64,000 bases of DNA from Pedobacter sp. UBA4863 (GTDB lineage Bacteria > Bacteroidota > Bacteroidia > Sphingobacteriales > Sphingobacteriaceae), in assembly GCF_002399615.1 (NCBI RefSeq), contig NZ_DHDZ01000029.1:62689-126688 (forward strand). The letters are read 5' to 3'. The notes under the pieces are model-generated. The model worked only from the letters and a program-made list of their open reading frames with translations, was not told where the DNA came from and searched no databases. The position numbers and the translations under genes were made by a program. Of the stretch, positions 43,451 through 52,057 are shown piece after piece (position 1 is the stretch's first letter; each line of letters begins with the position of its first letter).

Positions 43451-43890
43451 GCTATTTTAACGTGAGGGTTTACGGCCTGCTAATTAACGATGAACAAGAA
43501 GTGCTATTAAGCGATGAGTTTGAAGTAGGACGCTATTTTACAAAATTTCCGGGAGGTGGTTTAGAATTTGGCGAGGGTTTGATAGATGGCCTAAAACGTG
43601 AGTTTGTAGAAGAATGCAACGCAGAAATTGAAGTGGTTAGCCATTTTTATACAACTGATTTTTACGAAAAATCTTCTTTTAACGACAGTCAGGTTATTAG
43701 TGTTTATTATTTGGTAAAACCTTTAAAGCCATTGCAATTGAATTTTAAATGTAAGCTTTTTGATTTTGATGAAGGTTTAAGCCAATGTTTTAGGTGGAAG
43801 AAAATAAGTGAAATTACGGAAGAAGAGGTTACTTTTAAAACAGATAAGTACGCTGTAAAACTTTTAAAGGAGATTTTTGTAAATGATTGA
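43447..43890 (+). CDS. NUDIX hydrolase
   Basis: This 147-residue single-domain protein shows an intact Nudix box starting at GGGLEFGEGLIDGLKREF and ending VEECNAEI (about residues 36-60), with the G-x5-E-x7-REU-x-EE pattern. It should hydrolyse a nucleoside diphosphate linked to another group; the substrate cannot be told. It overlaps the CDF gene by 4 bp (ATGA) and the CPBP protease gene by 8 bp, so all three are one translationally coupled unit. Confidence 0.92.
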   Translation: MSYFNVRVYGLLINDEQEVLLSDEFEVGRYFTKFPGGGLEFGEGLIDGLKREFVEECNAEIEVVSHFYTTDFYEKSSFNDSQVISVYYLVKPLKPLQLNFKCKLFDFDEGLSQCFRWKKISEITEEEVTFKTDKYAVKLLKEIFVND

Positions 43891-44770
43891 AAATAGTAAG
43901 CTGGGCTATTACCTATCTCCAATTTTAAGAGTTTGGCTATTTATGTTCTTTTTGCTGTTATGTACCATTCCCTTTGGATTAATAGCGCAATTTAACTTTT
44001 TGCCATCTATTTCTAATCTGTTACTAAAAGATATTTTGGTTCAGGTGAGTTTGGTGCTCATTGTATTGAGTGCTCTTTTAATGATATTTAAGTTATTTCC
44101 TAGCGTTAGCTTTTACAGTGTTTTCATTAGAAAGGAATCTGTGCTTCCAGAATTTTTTAAAGGTGTAGGTACAGGTGTTGCAATAATGTTGCTCTGTGCG
44201 GTCTTACTCTATTTAAACGGTAACGTAATTTTTGTAAAAATAGCCTTTTCATGGCAAACGCTCTGTTTGTATTTGGTATATTTTCTTTTAGTGTCGGTAT
44301 TTGAAGAGTTCTTGTTTAGAAGCTACCCATTACAAGTTCTGGCCGATCGGTATCCTTTTTGGTTTGCCGTTTTTGTAAATGGTTTGTTGTTTGTCTTAGC
44401 TCATTTTGCAAATCCGAACCTTAGTGTACTAGGCATCATAAATATTACTTTAGCAGGAATGCTTTTTGCCATTTATACTTTACAAAAACAGCAAATAGCT
44501 TGGGCGGTAGGGGTGCATTTTGCATGGAATTTTATACAGGCCATTGTTTTAGGCTACCCTGTAAGCGGTAATAAAATAACGGGGCTAACAAAGGCTACAC
44601 CTGTGGGGCCCACTTATCTTTCTGGTGGCGAATTTGGGCTAGAAGGTTCTATCTTCTGTACGTTTTTCTTGTTGGCCTTTATCGGCTTTCGTATTTATAA
44701 ATTCGGTCCCGATTTTTTTAGAAAGTCTATATCGCCCTTAGATGAAGATGAGCAACTTAATGAACAATAG
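43883..44770 (+). CDS. CPBP family intramembrane metalloprotease
   Basis: The 295-residue protein has about eight membrane helices. The CPBP (Abi/CAAX-type) active site is intact: EEFLFRSYPL (EExxxR, about residue 139), then the histidine in VLAHFANPNLSV and the second histidine/asparagine block VGVHFAWNFIQ. Family members cleave within membranes; prenyl-protein processing and bacteriocin self-protection are known roles elsewhere. No bacteriocin gene is nearby. Last gene of the CDF-NUDIX-CPBP unit. Confidence 0.9.
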   Translation: MIENSKLGYYLSPILRVWLFMFFLLLCTIPFGLIAQFNFLPSISNLLLKDILVQVSLVLIVLSALLMIFKLFPSVSFYSVFIRKESVLPEFFKGVGTGVAIMLLCAVLLYLNGNVIFVKIAFSWQTLCLYLVYFLLVSVFEEFLFRSYPLQVLADRYPFWFAVFVNGLLFVLAHFANPNLSVLGIINITLAGMLFAIYTLQKQQIAWAVGVHFAWNFIQAIVLGYPVSGNKITGLTKATPVGPTYLSGGEFGLEGSIFCTFFLLAFIGFRIYKFGPDFFRKSISPLDEDEQLNEQ

Positions 44771-44869
44771 TTAAGCTGCCGTAACCATTTTCATGGGGCA
44801 CCCTGGTTTAGTGTTAAATTTGTTGAAATAGGACATCGTAAAGTGCTATGTTAGTAATTAAAAAGCAAG

Positions 44870-44883
44870 GCTTTTGCAAAAGC
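44870..44883. repeat. 14-bp palindrome in intergenic gap
   Basis: GCTTTTGCAAAAGC is a perfect palindrome about 100 bp after the CPBP stop and 166 bp before the kinase start. It might be the end of the upstream transcript or an operator for the kinase. Nothing else in the 279-bp gap is recognisable. Confidence 0.4.
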
Positions 44884-45049
44884 TTATCTCTTATTAAATC
44901 ATGCTCGCATTGTGCTATAGAAAATAACCAACTTAAATAGCATCAAGGCATTTAATTATTGGATGGAGGTTTTTAAATATTTATACTTTTCTGATATTAG
45001 ATATTGGCTTGCAATATGTATTTTAGCATAATACCATAATACTGTAAAG

Positions 45050-46831
45050 ATGCTCCGTTTACAAAATCTAATTAAAGCAATTGCGCATAAGGAATTAGAC
45101 CCAATCAACAAAGCTAGGGTGCTTATGTTAGTTTATTTTTTAATTGCTCATTTTTTTCTTGGTTTGCTATTAATGGCGGCCTATGTTTATACCCAGCAAA
45201 TACCGCAGTTGGTTAGGGCAAGCTTAATCTGTCTATTTTCTGCTGTACTGTTTTTTATCTTATACCGCTTTAATTCTTGGAGAATTATATCGCACCTGGT
45301 TTTAATGCTGATTACCCTAATGGGGGTGTGGGCAAACTTGCTGTTTTTTGTGCAGGGCATTAATGCCGCTACTTTACAGTACATTTGGTTGGCTTCGGCA
45401 TTAGGGTTTTATATGCATGGCCACCGTTGGGGTTGGCTTTATGCTGTTGTTAATATGGTTCCAGTATTGCTTGATGCTGCTTTTACAGGTAATAACTATT
45501 TTGTTTTGGGCAGTGCCCCTCAAACTATATCTAGACCTATTTATCTATTTATCTTGATTTTCGATTTTACAGTTATAGCCTTCCTACATCACTATTTTTT
45601 TAAGGCTTTTAAGCATAATATCGCGGCATTAACCAACACTAAAAATCAGCTCAATGTTATTAATGAACAATTAAATGAAACAGTAGAAGAAATTAAACAC
45701 TTGTCTAACGTACGGATGAGTTTTTTATCGACCATGTCTCATGAACTGCGTACGCCATTAAACGGCGTAATAGGGCTAACCAACGTACTACTGCTCCAAG
45801 ATCCACGAAAAGACCAAGAAGAAACATTATCGGTGTTGAAATTTTCGGCCGAAAATCTACTTGCTTTAGTTACCGATGTATTAGATTTTAATAAACTTGA
45901 ATTGGATATGGTATCCTTAGAGCGTACGCCTTTTAATCTTTCGAGTCTGGTAGCTAATATTTATGCCTGTACAAAGTTAAAAGCTACTGAAAAGCATTTG
46001 GATTTTCAGGTTGATGTTGCCGGTAGGTTAAAGGAACTTACCTTAATTGGCGACCCTACACGTTTAACACAGGTGCTTTTAAACTTGCTAAACAATGCGA
46101 TTAAGTTTACCGAAAAAGGCAGCGTTAAACTGGTATGTAGCATAGCAGAAATAACCAACAACGAATTAAGAATAAAATTTGTTGTTGAAGATACGGGTAT
46201 TGGGATAGAAGAAAGTAGGCAACAAGAGGTGTTCGAAGAATTTGTGCAGGCTTCTAGCAGTACCAATAGAAATTATGGTGGCACGGGCTTAGGTTTGGCC
46301 ATTGTACGCAGGGTTTTAGCTCTGCATCAATCCGATATACAGGTGGAAAGTGCAATTGGTAAGGGTGCTAAGTTTATTTTTAATATTTCTTATGCCTATG
46401 AAATGGCAGCAGCATTAACTAGCAACAATTTAAAAGGAGAAGAGGATAGGGCCAACCTTTCTGCCATGAAAATATTGGTTGCAGAAGACAATATGGTTAA
46501 CGCAATGGTAATTAAAAAAACATTAAATAGTTTTGGTATTGATCCGGATATTGCCGAGAATGGTTCTGTAGCGCTAGCAATGCACCTCGAAAAAAATTAT
46601 GACCTGATCTTGATGGATTTGTATATGCCAGAACTGGATGGGTACCAGACCACTGAAAAAATTAGAAATTTAAGCCATGCTTTAAAGGCCGCTATCCCAA
46701 TTGTTGCATTAACGGCAACAGTAAATAGCCAAGTGGCAGATGAGGTGTTGGCAGTGGGCATGAACGGGTACCTTTCTAAACCATTTCATCCGAATGATCT
46801 TTTTGAAGAATTGCGTAAGTATGTTGTTTAA
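45050..46831 (+). CDS. Membrane hybrid sensor histidine kinase with C-terminal receiver
   Basis: The 593-residue protein has about six N-terminal membrane helices (about 20-190) without a large periplasmic sensor. A short coiled coil (KNQLNVINEQLNETVEEIKHL) precedes the H box SMSHELRTPLNGVIG (His at about 231). The HATPase domain follows with N box LNLLNNAIKFTEKG, G1 VEDTGIGIEES and G2 YGGTGLGLAIVRR. The receiver (about 475-593) has AEDNMVN, phosphoacceptor LILMDLYMPELDG (about 521) and YLSKPF. It likely senses a membrane or intracellular state. No response regulator with a DNA-binding domain is adjacent. It ends 18 bp from the opposing glpF gene with no visible terminator. Confidence 0.93.
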   Translation: MLRLQNLIKAIAHKELDPINKARVLMLVYFLIAHFFLGLLLMAAYVYTQQIPQLVRASLICLFSAVLFFILYRFNSWRIISHLVLMLITLMGVWANLLFFVQGINAATLQYIWLASALGFYMHGHRWGWLYAVVNMVPVLLDAAFTGNNYFVLGSAPQTISRPIYLFILIFDFTVIAFLHHYFFKAFKHNIAALTNTKNQLNVINEQLNETVEEIKHLSNVRMSFLSTMSHELRTPLNGVIGLTNVLLLQDPRKDQEETLSVLKFSAENLLALVTDVLDFNKLELDMVSLERTPFNLSSLVANIYACTKLKATEKHLDFQVDVAGRLKELTLIGDPTRLTQVLLNLLNNAIKFTEKGSVKLVCSIAEITNNELRIKFVVEDTGIGIEESRQQEVFEEFVQASSSTNRNYGGTGLGLAIVRRVLALHQSDIQVESAIGKGAKFIFNISYAYEMAAALTSNNLKGEEDRANLSAMKILVAEDNMVNAMVIKKTLNSFGIDPDIAENGSVALAMHLEKNYDLILMDLYMPELDGYQTTEKIRNLSHALKAAIPIVALTATVNSQVADEVLAVGMNGYLSKPFHPNDLFEELRKYVV

Positions 46832-46849
46832 CGTAATTTTGGTGATAGA

Positions 46850-47578
46850 TTATTTTAAAAAAAGATACAATAATGCCGCTAGTGTAGCGCCTATTATGGG
46901 GCCAACTATGGGTATCCAGGCATATCCCCAGTTACTATTCCCTTTGCCTTTCATTGGGATAAGTGCATGTACAATTCGAGGGCCTAAATCTCTAACCGGA
47001 TTAATGGCATAGCCAGTAGTTCCACCTAAGCTTAAGCCAATTACCCAAACAAGAAAAGCTACGGGTAATGCACCAAGAGAACCTAAACCAATAGGTGTTT
47101 TTTCTGCGCCAAATTCTCCTCCAGCAATGTAGAATATCACAAATATTAGCACAAATGTGCCTGTAATTTCCGAAAATAAATTGGATAATTTGTTTGGTAT
47201 GGCCGGTCCCGTTGCAAAAGGCGCAGCCTTTAATCCTTTGTCTTCGGTAGCATCGAAATGATCTTTGTAAAATAACCAAACTAATAAAGCACCAGTCATT
47301 GCGCCACCTAATTGCGATAGTATATAATATGGTGCTTTTGCCCATTCAAAGGCGCCAGTTATACTAAGTGCTAAGGTTACTGCAGGGTTTAAATGTGCTC
47401 CACTATGTGGGCCTGCTACAATTACCGCTACAAAAACTGCTAATGCCCAAGCAGTGGTAATTACTATCCAACCGCTATTATGGCCTTTGGTTTCTTTAAG
47501 AACAGCGTTTGCTACTACGCCATTACCCAAAAGTATCATAAGGGCTGTACCAATAAACTCTGCTACGTAAATATTCAT
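46850..47578 (-). CDS. glpF: MIP family channel, glycerol facilitator
   Basis: The 242-residue protein has six membrane helices and two half-helix motifs. The first is a canonical HLNPAVTLAL (about residue 62). The second reads INPVRDLGPR (about 192), NPV instead of NPA; the aspartate after the arginine is the aquaglyceroporin marker. It would let glycerol diffuse across the inner membrane to be trapped by GlpK, whose gene lies just upstream on the same strand after an 86-bp gap holding an 8-bp tandem repeat. Context makes glycerol the likely solute. Confidence 0.9.
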   Translation of the reverse strand: MNIYVAEFIGTALMILLGNGVVANAVLKETKGHNSGWIVITTAWALAVFVAVIVAGPHSGAHLNPAVTLALSITGAFEWAKAPYYILSQLGGAMTGALLVWLFYKDHFDATEDKGLKAAPFATGPAIPNKLSNLFSEITGTFVLIFVIFYIAGGEFGAEKTPIGLGSLGALPVAFLVWVIGLSLGGTTGYAINPVRDLGPRIVHALIPMKGKGNSNWGYAWIPIVGPIIGATLAALLYLFLK

Positions 47579-47609
47579 GAGTGAAAGGAATTAGTGTATT
47601 TGCTTTGTT

Positions 47610-47657
47610 GTTGAAAGGTTGAAAGGTTCGAAGGTTGAAAGGTTGTAAGGTTGCAAA
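47610..47657. repeat. Tandem repeat, six copies of an 8-bp unit
   Basis: Six consecutive 8-mers based on GTTGAAAG (47610, 47618, 47626, 47634, 47642 and 47650, the third, fifth and sixth with one to three changes) fill most of the glpK-glpF gap. Copy number of such repeats can vary by slippage and might alter glpF expression. Confidence 0.85.
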
Positions 47658-47664
47658 CTGTTTA

Positions 47665-49149
47665 TTACTCTGCATTTGTAATAGCCGCCGTTATCGCTTT
47701 TTCCCAGCCTTTGATGCGTTTTGGGTCAATCGTGTTATCAGCTGTAAAGGTTTTGTCTATTTTCCACTGAGATTTAATCTCTTCAATGTCTTTCCAAAAA
47801 CCTGTTGCCAGTCCTGCTAAATATGCTGCGCCAATTGCGGTAACTTCTGTAACCTTTGGCCTAATTACTTTACAGATTAACAAATCAGCCTGAAACTGCA
47901 TGAGTAAATTATTGGCGGTAGCTCCACCATCTACCCGTAGTTCGGTAATGGGAGTAGCTGCATCAGCTTGCATGGCATTCAGCACATCCATGGTTTGGTA
48001 CGCGATACTTTCTAGGGCTGCCCTGGCAATGTGGGCCTTGTTGGTGCCACGGGTAATTCCGGTAATGGTTCCTCGGGCATCTTGGTTCCAGTAAGGTGCG
48101 CCCAAACCAGCAAAAGCAGGAACAATGTAAACTCCTTGTGTGTCTTTCACTTGTAGGGCCAATTGTTCTACATCGGCAGATTTTTGGATAAGGCCCAGTT
48201 CATCGCGTAGCCATTGTACCACCGCACCGGCAATAAAAATACTTCCTTCTAAGGCGTAATTTACTTCTCCGTTAATTTTCCAGGCAATGGTGGTTAGTAA
48301 ATTATTGCTCGAGGTTTTTGGGGTTTTACCAATATTCATCAGCATAAAACAGCCTGTTCCATAGGTGTTTTTAACCATGCCAGGCTGTGTGCACATTTGT
48401 CCAAATAAGGCCGATTGTTGGTCGCCAGCAATACCGGCAATAGGTATTTGTGCTGCTAAGATATTTCCTGTGGTGCTTCCGTATATTTCGCTAGATGATT
48501 TTACTTGGGGTAACATCGACTTAGGGATGTCAAATAATTGAAGTAGGTCATCGTCCCACGCTAAGGAACGAATATTGTAGAGCATGGTTCTGGAGGCATT
48601 GCTTACGTCGGTAACATGTATCCTGCCATCGGTCAAGTTCCAAATTAGCCAACTGTCTATGGTGCCGAAAGCGAGTTCGCCATTTTCTGCTTTTTGTTTG
48701 GCCCCAGCTACATTTTCCAGTATCCATTTTACTTTTGTGGCCGAAAAATAAGAATCGATAATTAGGCCGGTTTTTTCTTGGATAGTTGGTGCATAGCCTT
48801 GCTGTTTAATACTGTTGCAATATGCGGAGGTTCTACGGTCTTGCCAAACAATGGCGTTATAGATAGGTTTGCCAGTTTTTCTGTCCCAAACCACTGTAGT
48901 TTCACGTTGGTTGGTAATGCCAATCGCATTCATATCGGCAGGGGTTAGGCCTGCTTTTGCAATTACTTCTGTAACTACGGCCAGTTGTGTAACCCAAATT
49001 TCATTCGGGTCGTGTTCTACCCATCCGGCCCGCGGGTAAATTTGTGTAAATTCTTTTTGAGCAATGGCAATAATTTCGCCACTATAGTTAAAAATGATGG
49101 CACGAGAACTCGTTGTCCCTTGGTCTAGAGATAAAATATATTTGCCCAT
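47665..49149 (-). CDS. glpK: Glycerol kinase
   Basis: This 494-residue FGGY-family kinase phosphorylates glycerol to glycerol 3-phosphate. It has the ATP-binding opening YILSLDQGTTSSRAIIF, AGWVEHDPNEIW, GITNQRETTVVWDRKTGKP, the family signature in YNAIVWQDRRTS and PAFAGLGAPYWNQDARG, then GITRGTNKAHIARAALESIA (shown in part). A C-terminal ATP block ITELRVDGGATANN follows. No sequence oddity. It lies 22 bp after glpD on the same strand. Confidence 0.97.
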   Translation of the reverse strand: MGKYILSLDQGTTSSRAIIFNYSGEIIAIAQKEFTQIYPRAGWVEHDPNEIWVTQLAVVTEVIAKAGLTPADMNAIGITNQRETTVVWDRKTGKPIYNAIVWQDRRTSAYCNSIKQQGYAPTIQEKTGLIIDSYFSATKVKWILENVAGAKQKAENGELAFGTIDSWLIWNLTDGRIHVTDVSNASRTMLYNIRSLAWDDDLLQLFDIPKSMLPQVKSSSEIYGSTTGNILAAQIPIAGIAGDQQSALFGQMCTQPGMVKNTYGTGCFMLMNIGKTPKTSSNNLLTTIAWKINGEVNYALEGSIFIAGAVVQWLRDELGLIQKSADVEQLALQVKDTQGVYIVPAFAGLGAPYWNQDARGTITGITRGTNKAHIARAALESIAYQTMDVLNAMQADAATPITELRVDGGATANNLLMQFQADLLICKVIRPKVTEVTAIGAAYLAGLATGFWKDIEEIKSQWKIDKTFTADNTIDPKRIKGWEKAITAAITNAE

Positions 49150-49171
49150 AAGTTATATTTGGTCGGAAGTT

Positions 49172-50764
49172 TTATTCTGCCAATACAGGCTCTTCCTTTT
49201 TATTCTTGGTTTTGTAGGTGTAGCCTTCTGCTAATTTAGCAAAAGATTTTACTTGTTCCTCTTCCCATTGCTTATCGGCATTAATTTCTTTTGCCATAAT
49301 TGCAGCAACCGTAGCGCTCATTGCTATGGCGGCTTTAGCATCAATTATTAATACCCTTAGGCGTCTGCTCAATATATCCTCTACAGTTTCGGCCATTTCA
49401 TTTCTTACGCTCCATACTACTTCTGCATGGGTGTAAGGAAATTCGGGATGTAGTTGCTGTGCTAGTGCTGGGTTTTGGCTAATTAAGGTTTCGATATGGT
49501 CTCTGTCAGATCCGTAGATGTTGAGGTACTTGGTATCAATAGCATTTTCGCAACCGTGTATAGACAACTGTTCCGTTTTGCACGCTGTAAAAGGTAGTTT
49601 AGCTTCTTTAATGGCTAAATCTACGGTTTCTTCTGCCATACGGCGATAGGTAGTCCATTTGCCTCCAGTAATGGTGATTAAGCCTTTTGCCGAAACCATT
49701 AACTTATGATCTCTGCTAATTTCCTTTGTGCTGTTGGCATTGCCATCGGTAGGGGCAGCTAATGGGCGTAATCCAGAAAATACGCTAAGAATATCGCTTT
49801 CTGTAGGTTTCGTTTTAAAATAACTTGCCGCGTTGTTTAAAATAAAATCTGTTTCCTCTTTTAATGCTCTAGGTTCTAGGCTGTGCTCATTCAATGGCGT
49901 GTCTGTAGTGCCTACCAATAAATGGTTGTGCCATTGTACTGCAAAAAGTACCCGACCATCAGAAGTTTGTGGTATCATTAATGCCGCATCGCTATTTAAA
50001 AACTCTTTTTTAAGTACAATGTGTACACCCTGGCTAGGTCTTACAGTCTTTTTCGCTTTTGAATTGCTCATTTGCAAAATTTCATCTACAAATACCCCGG
50101 TAGCGTTAATCACCACTTTTCCATATACCGTGAAAGTTTCATTGGTAATGGTGTCAACGGTGGTTACACCTTTTATGTGGTCACCGTCTTTAATTAAATC
50201 GGTAACTTTCATGTAGTTAATTAAGGTAGCGCCCTGTTCTTGTGCAGTTTGAGCAATGTTAATGGCTAATCGGGCATCGTCAAAACGACCATCGAAATAG
50301 CGTATCGAACCTTTTAGACCGGTTTCTTTTACGCCAGGCATAATATGTAAGGTTTCGCTTTTAGAAAAATATTTAGAAGTACCGAAACTGAAACGCCCGG
50401 CCAACCAATCGTAAAGTTTTAATCCAATAAGGTATTTGGCAACCGAAAACCAATCGTAACAAGGAATAAGAAATTCTTCTTTGTGTACTAAGTGCGCTGC
50501 GTTTTTTTGCATCAAGCCTCTTTCTTTTAAGGCGTGTTTTACCAAGGCTATATCACCCTGCGCTAAGTATCTAACCCCGCCATGTACCAATTTTGTACTT
50601 CTGCTCGATGTACCTTTAGCAAAGTCGGCTTGTTCAATCAATAACGTTTTTAAGCCTCTACTGGCAGAATCTAAAGCGGTCCCGAGGCCTGTTGCGCCAC
50701 CGCCAATGATAATAATGTCCCACTCAGATTTGTTAATTAAGTTATGTTGATGTATTCTTTGCAT
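49172..50764 (-). CDS. glpD: Aerobic-type glycerol-3-phosphate dehydrogenase
   Basis: The 530-residue FAD enzyme oxidises glycerol 3-phosphate to dihydroxyacetone phosphate, passing electrons to quinone at the inner membrane. It opens with the FAD dinucleotide fold DIIIIGGGATGLGTALDSAS, then SSRSTKLVHGGVRYLAQGDI, the family signature, and later LVGTTDTPL, FSGLRPLA and ITGGKWTTYRRMAEE, all GlpD/GlpA-type. The last 110 residues form the helical cap. First gene of the glpD-glpK-glpF unit and divergent from the DeoR-type regulator, with a palindrome between them. Confidence 0.96.
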   Translation of the reverse strand: MQRIHQHNLINKSEWDIIIIGGGATGLGTALDSASRGLKTLLIEQADFAKGTSSRSTKLVHGGVRYLAQGDIALVKHALKERGLMQKNAAHLVHKEEFLIPCYDWFSVAKYLIGLKLYDWLAGRFSFGTSKYFSKSETLHIMPGVKETGLKGSIRYFDGRFDDARLAINIAQTAQEQGATLINYMKVTDLIKDGDHIKGVTTVDTITNETFTVYGKVVINATGVFVDEILQMSNSKAKKTVRPSQGVHIVLKKEFLNSDAALMIPQTSDGRVLFAVQWHNHLLVGTTDTPLNEHSLEPRALKEETDFILNNAASYFKTKPTESDILSVFSGLRPLAAPTDGNANSTKEISRDHKLMVSAKGLITITGGKWTTYRRMAEETVDLAIKEAKLPFTACKTEQLSIHGCENAIDTKYLNIYGSDRDHIETLISQNPALAQQLHPEFPYTHAEVVWSVRNEMAETVEDILSRRLRVLIIDAKAAIAMSATVAAIMAKEINADKQWEEEQVKSFAKLAEGYTYKTKNKKEEPVLAE

Positions 50765-50834
50765 AATTTATGGTAATAAAACGAAACAATAAGCAATTAT
50801 AAGTAATCAAAATCGAAATACATAAATACTTTGG

Positions 50835-50846
50835 TAAAATATTTTA
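50835..50846. promoter_or_regulatory. 12-bp palindrome, candidate GlpR operator
   Basis: TAAAATATTTTA is a perfect palindrome in the glpD-regulator gap, 71 bp before glpD and 61 bp before the chosen regulator start. DeoR-family proteins bind inverted repeats and usually control the divergent operon. The AT-only sequence makes chance occurrence possible. Confidence 0.4.
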
Positions 50847-50906
50847 TCTGCTAAAATGGCGAGGGTATTTATATTAATTATTAAATTGCGGTTAAATATA
50901 AACGCT

Positions 50907-51674
50907 ATGAGCATGACACTGGCCGAAAGGCATCAATTTATACTTAACCGTATTCAGCAAGATCAATACATTAATGTGGTAGAGCTTTGTAAGCAGCTTA
51001 AGGTTTCATCGGTTACTATTCGTAAAGACTTGAAACTTCTAGAAGATAAACATTTATTGTTTAGAACCCATGGCGGTGCTACACTCAGTAATCCTTATAC
51101 GGTAGATAGGCCGGTAAACGAAAAAGAAAAGATGCAATCGTCTGAAAAAAACAGGATAGGAGCTGCTGCTGCAAAACTGTTAAAGGAGAACGACTCGATT
51201 GTAGTTGCTTCGGGTACTACTTTACTTTATTTTGTGAAAAGCATTCCTAACGGATTGAATTTGACGGTGGTTACTTCTTCTCTAAATATTTCTATTGAAT
51301 TTTTGCGTAATCCAGAGGTCGAGGTGATTCAGTTGGGTGGTTTGCTTCGTAAAAGTTCGTCCTCGGTAATGGGTTCTTATGCGGAGCAGGTTTTGCAGGA
51401 TTTTTACTTTAACACCTTGTTTTTAGGTGTAGATGGCATTGATTTGGAACATGGATTTACTACTACTAACGCCATGGAAGCGCATTTGAACCGCCAAATG
51501 ATCAAGGTTTCGCAAAAGGTAGTGGTGTTGGCCGATTCTACTAAGTTTGGTAAAAGAGGTTTTGGTAAAATATGTGGTTTTGAAGATGTAGATTATATCA
51601 TTACCGATAAAGGAATTTCTCAACAGATGATCAATCACTTGGAAGGGCTGGGAGTTACCGTTACAGTAGTTTAG
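50907..51674 (+). CDS. DeoR/GlpR family transcriptional regulator
   Basis: With the start at 50907 (MSMTLAERHQFILNRI) it has 256 residues: an N-terminal DeoR winged helix (VVELCKQLKVSSVTIRKDLK, then RTHGGATL) and a sugar-phosphate-binding DeoR C-terminal domain (ASGTTLLYFVKSIP, VTSSLNISIEFL, FLGVDGIDLEHGFTT, VVLADSTKFGKRGF). An ATG at 50856 would add 17 hydrophobic-basic residues not expected in this family. Its divergent position makes it the likely repressor of glpDKF, with glycerol 3-phosphate as probable inducer (inference from GlpR). A terminator follows. Confidence 0.88.
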   Translation: MSMTLAERHQFILNRIQQDQYINVVELCKQLKVSSVTIRKDLKLLEDKHLLFRTHGGATLSNPYTVDRPVNEKEKMQSSEKNRIGAAAAKLLKENDSIVVASGTTLLYFVKSIPNGLNLTVVTSSLNISIEFLRNPEVEVIQLGGLLRKSSSSVMGSYAEQVLQDFYFNTLFLGVDGIDLEHGFTTTNAMEAHLNRQMIKVSQKVVVLADSTKFGKRGFGKICGFEDVDYIITDKGISQQMINHLEGLGVTVTVV

Positions 51675-51699
51675 TTTCATTAGCGTAATTAGGTTGATG

Positions 51700-51730
51700 A
51701 AAAGCACTGCTTAAAGGTAGTGCTTTTTTT
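51700..51730 (+). terminator. Intrinsic terminator after the GlpR-like gene
   Basis: AAAAGCACT (51700-51708) pairs with AGTGCTTTT (51719-51727), followed by more T to 51730. Confidence 0.8.
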
Positions 51731-51954
51731 GTGTTTTAGATTTCGTAACATTTCTTATTGCTTTCGAATTGATTTGGCATTTTTAATGGTATCGGTTTTA
51801 ATATTGTGTTGAGGGTGTCTTAAAAAATATATTTTCATTTTTTTTTGATTATTTGAAAATTATATTTAGTTTCAATTTGTTTTTATATTATTATTGCGAA
51901 ATGTTTAGTAATATAAAACTAAACTAATTGTAATTGCGAATTGTTTCAAAATAG

Positions 51955-52000
51955 GTTAATGCCTAGTTAATGTAGAATTAACACAGGCAGCTTAGTTTTG
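51955..52000 (+). promoter_or_regulatory. Pho-box-like array and -7 element of the susC locus
   Basis: GTTAATG (51955), GTTAATG (51966) and ATTAACA (51977) repeat at exactly 11 bp with 4-bp spacers; a weaker TTTCAAA (51944) may be a fourth. TAGTTTTG, a full TAnnTTTG match, starts at 51993. The TT of the last half-site is 15 bp before its TA, the same period and distance as in front of the PhoB-like regulator at 34854-34910. No -33 TTG exists, consistent with an activator-dependent promoter. Confidence 0.62.
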
Positions 52001-52057
52001 CGGCAATCGGGAAAAATTATAATTAGAAACTAGTAAATAACCCGATATAAATTAATT

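Larger units (their letters stand above)
51675..52057 (+). other. 383-bp gap holding terminator and susC control region
   Basis: No gene is supported. The first 55 bp hold the regulator's terminator. The middle is AT-rich with no clear structure. The last 105 bp contain the phased half-site array and -7 element described separately, then an approximately 50-base leader before the susC ATG. Confidence 0.6.

Noticed and set aside
43883..44770. CPBP protease as bacteriocin immunity gene
   Set aside because: No small double-glycine peptide, transporter or other bacteriocin gene is nearby; it is coupled instead to CDF and NUDIX genes.
47610..47657. CRISPR-like repetition
   Set aside because: Units are 8 bp and contiguous, without spacers, and there are no cas genes in the window.
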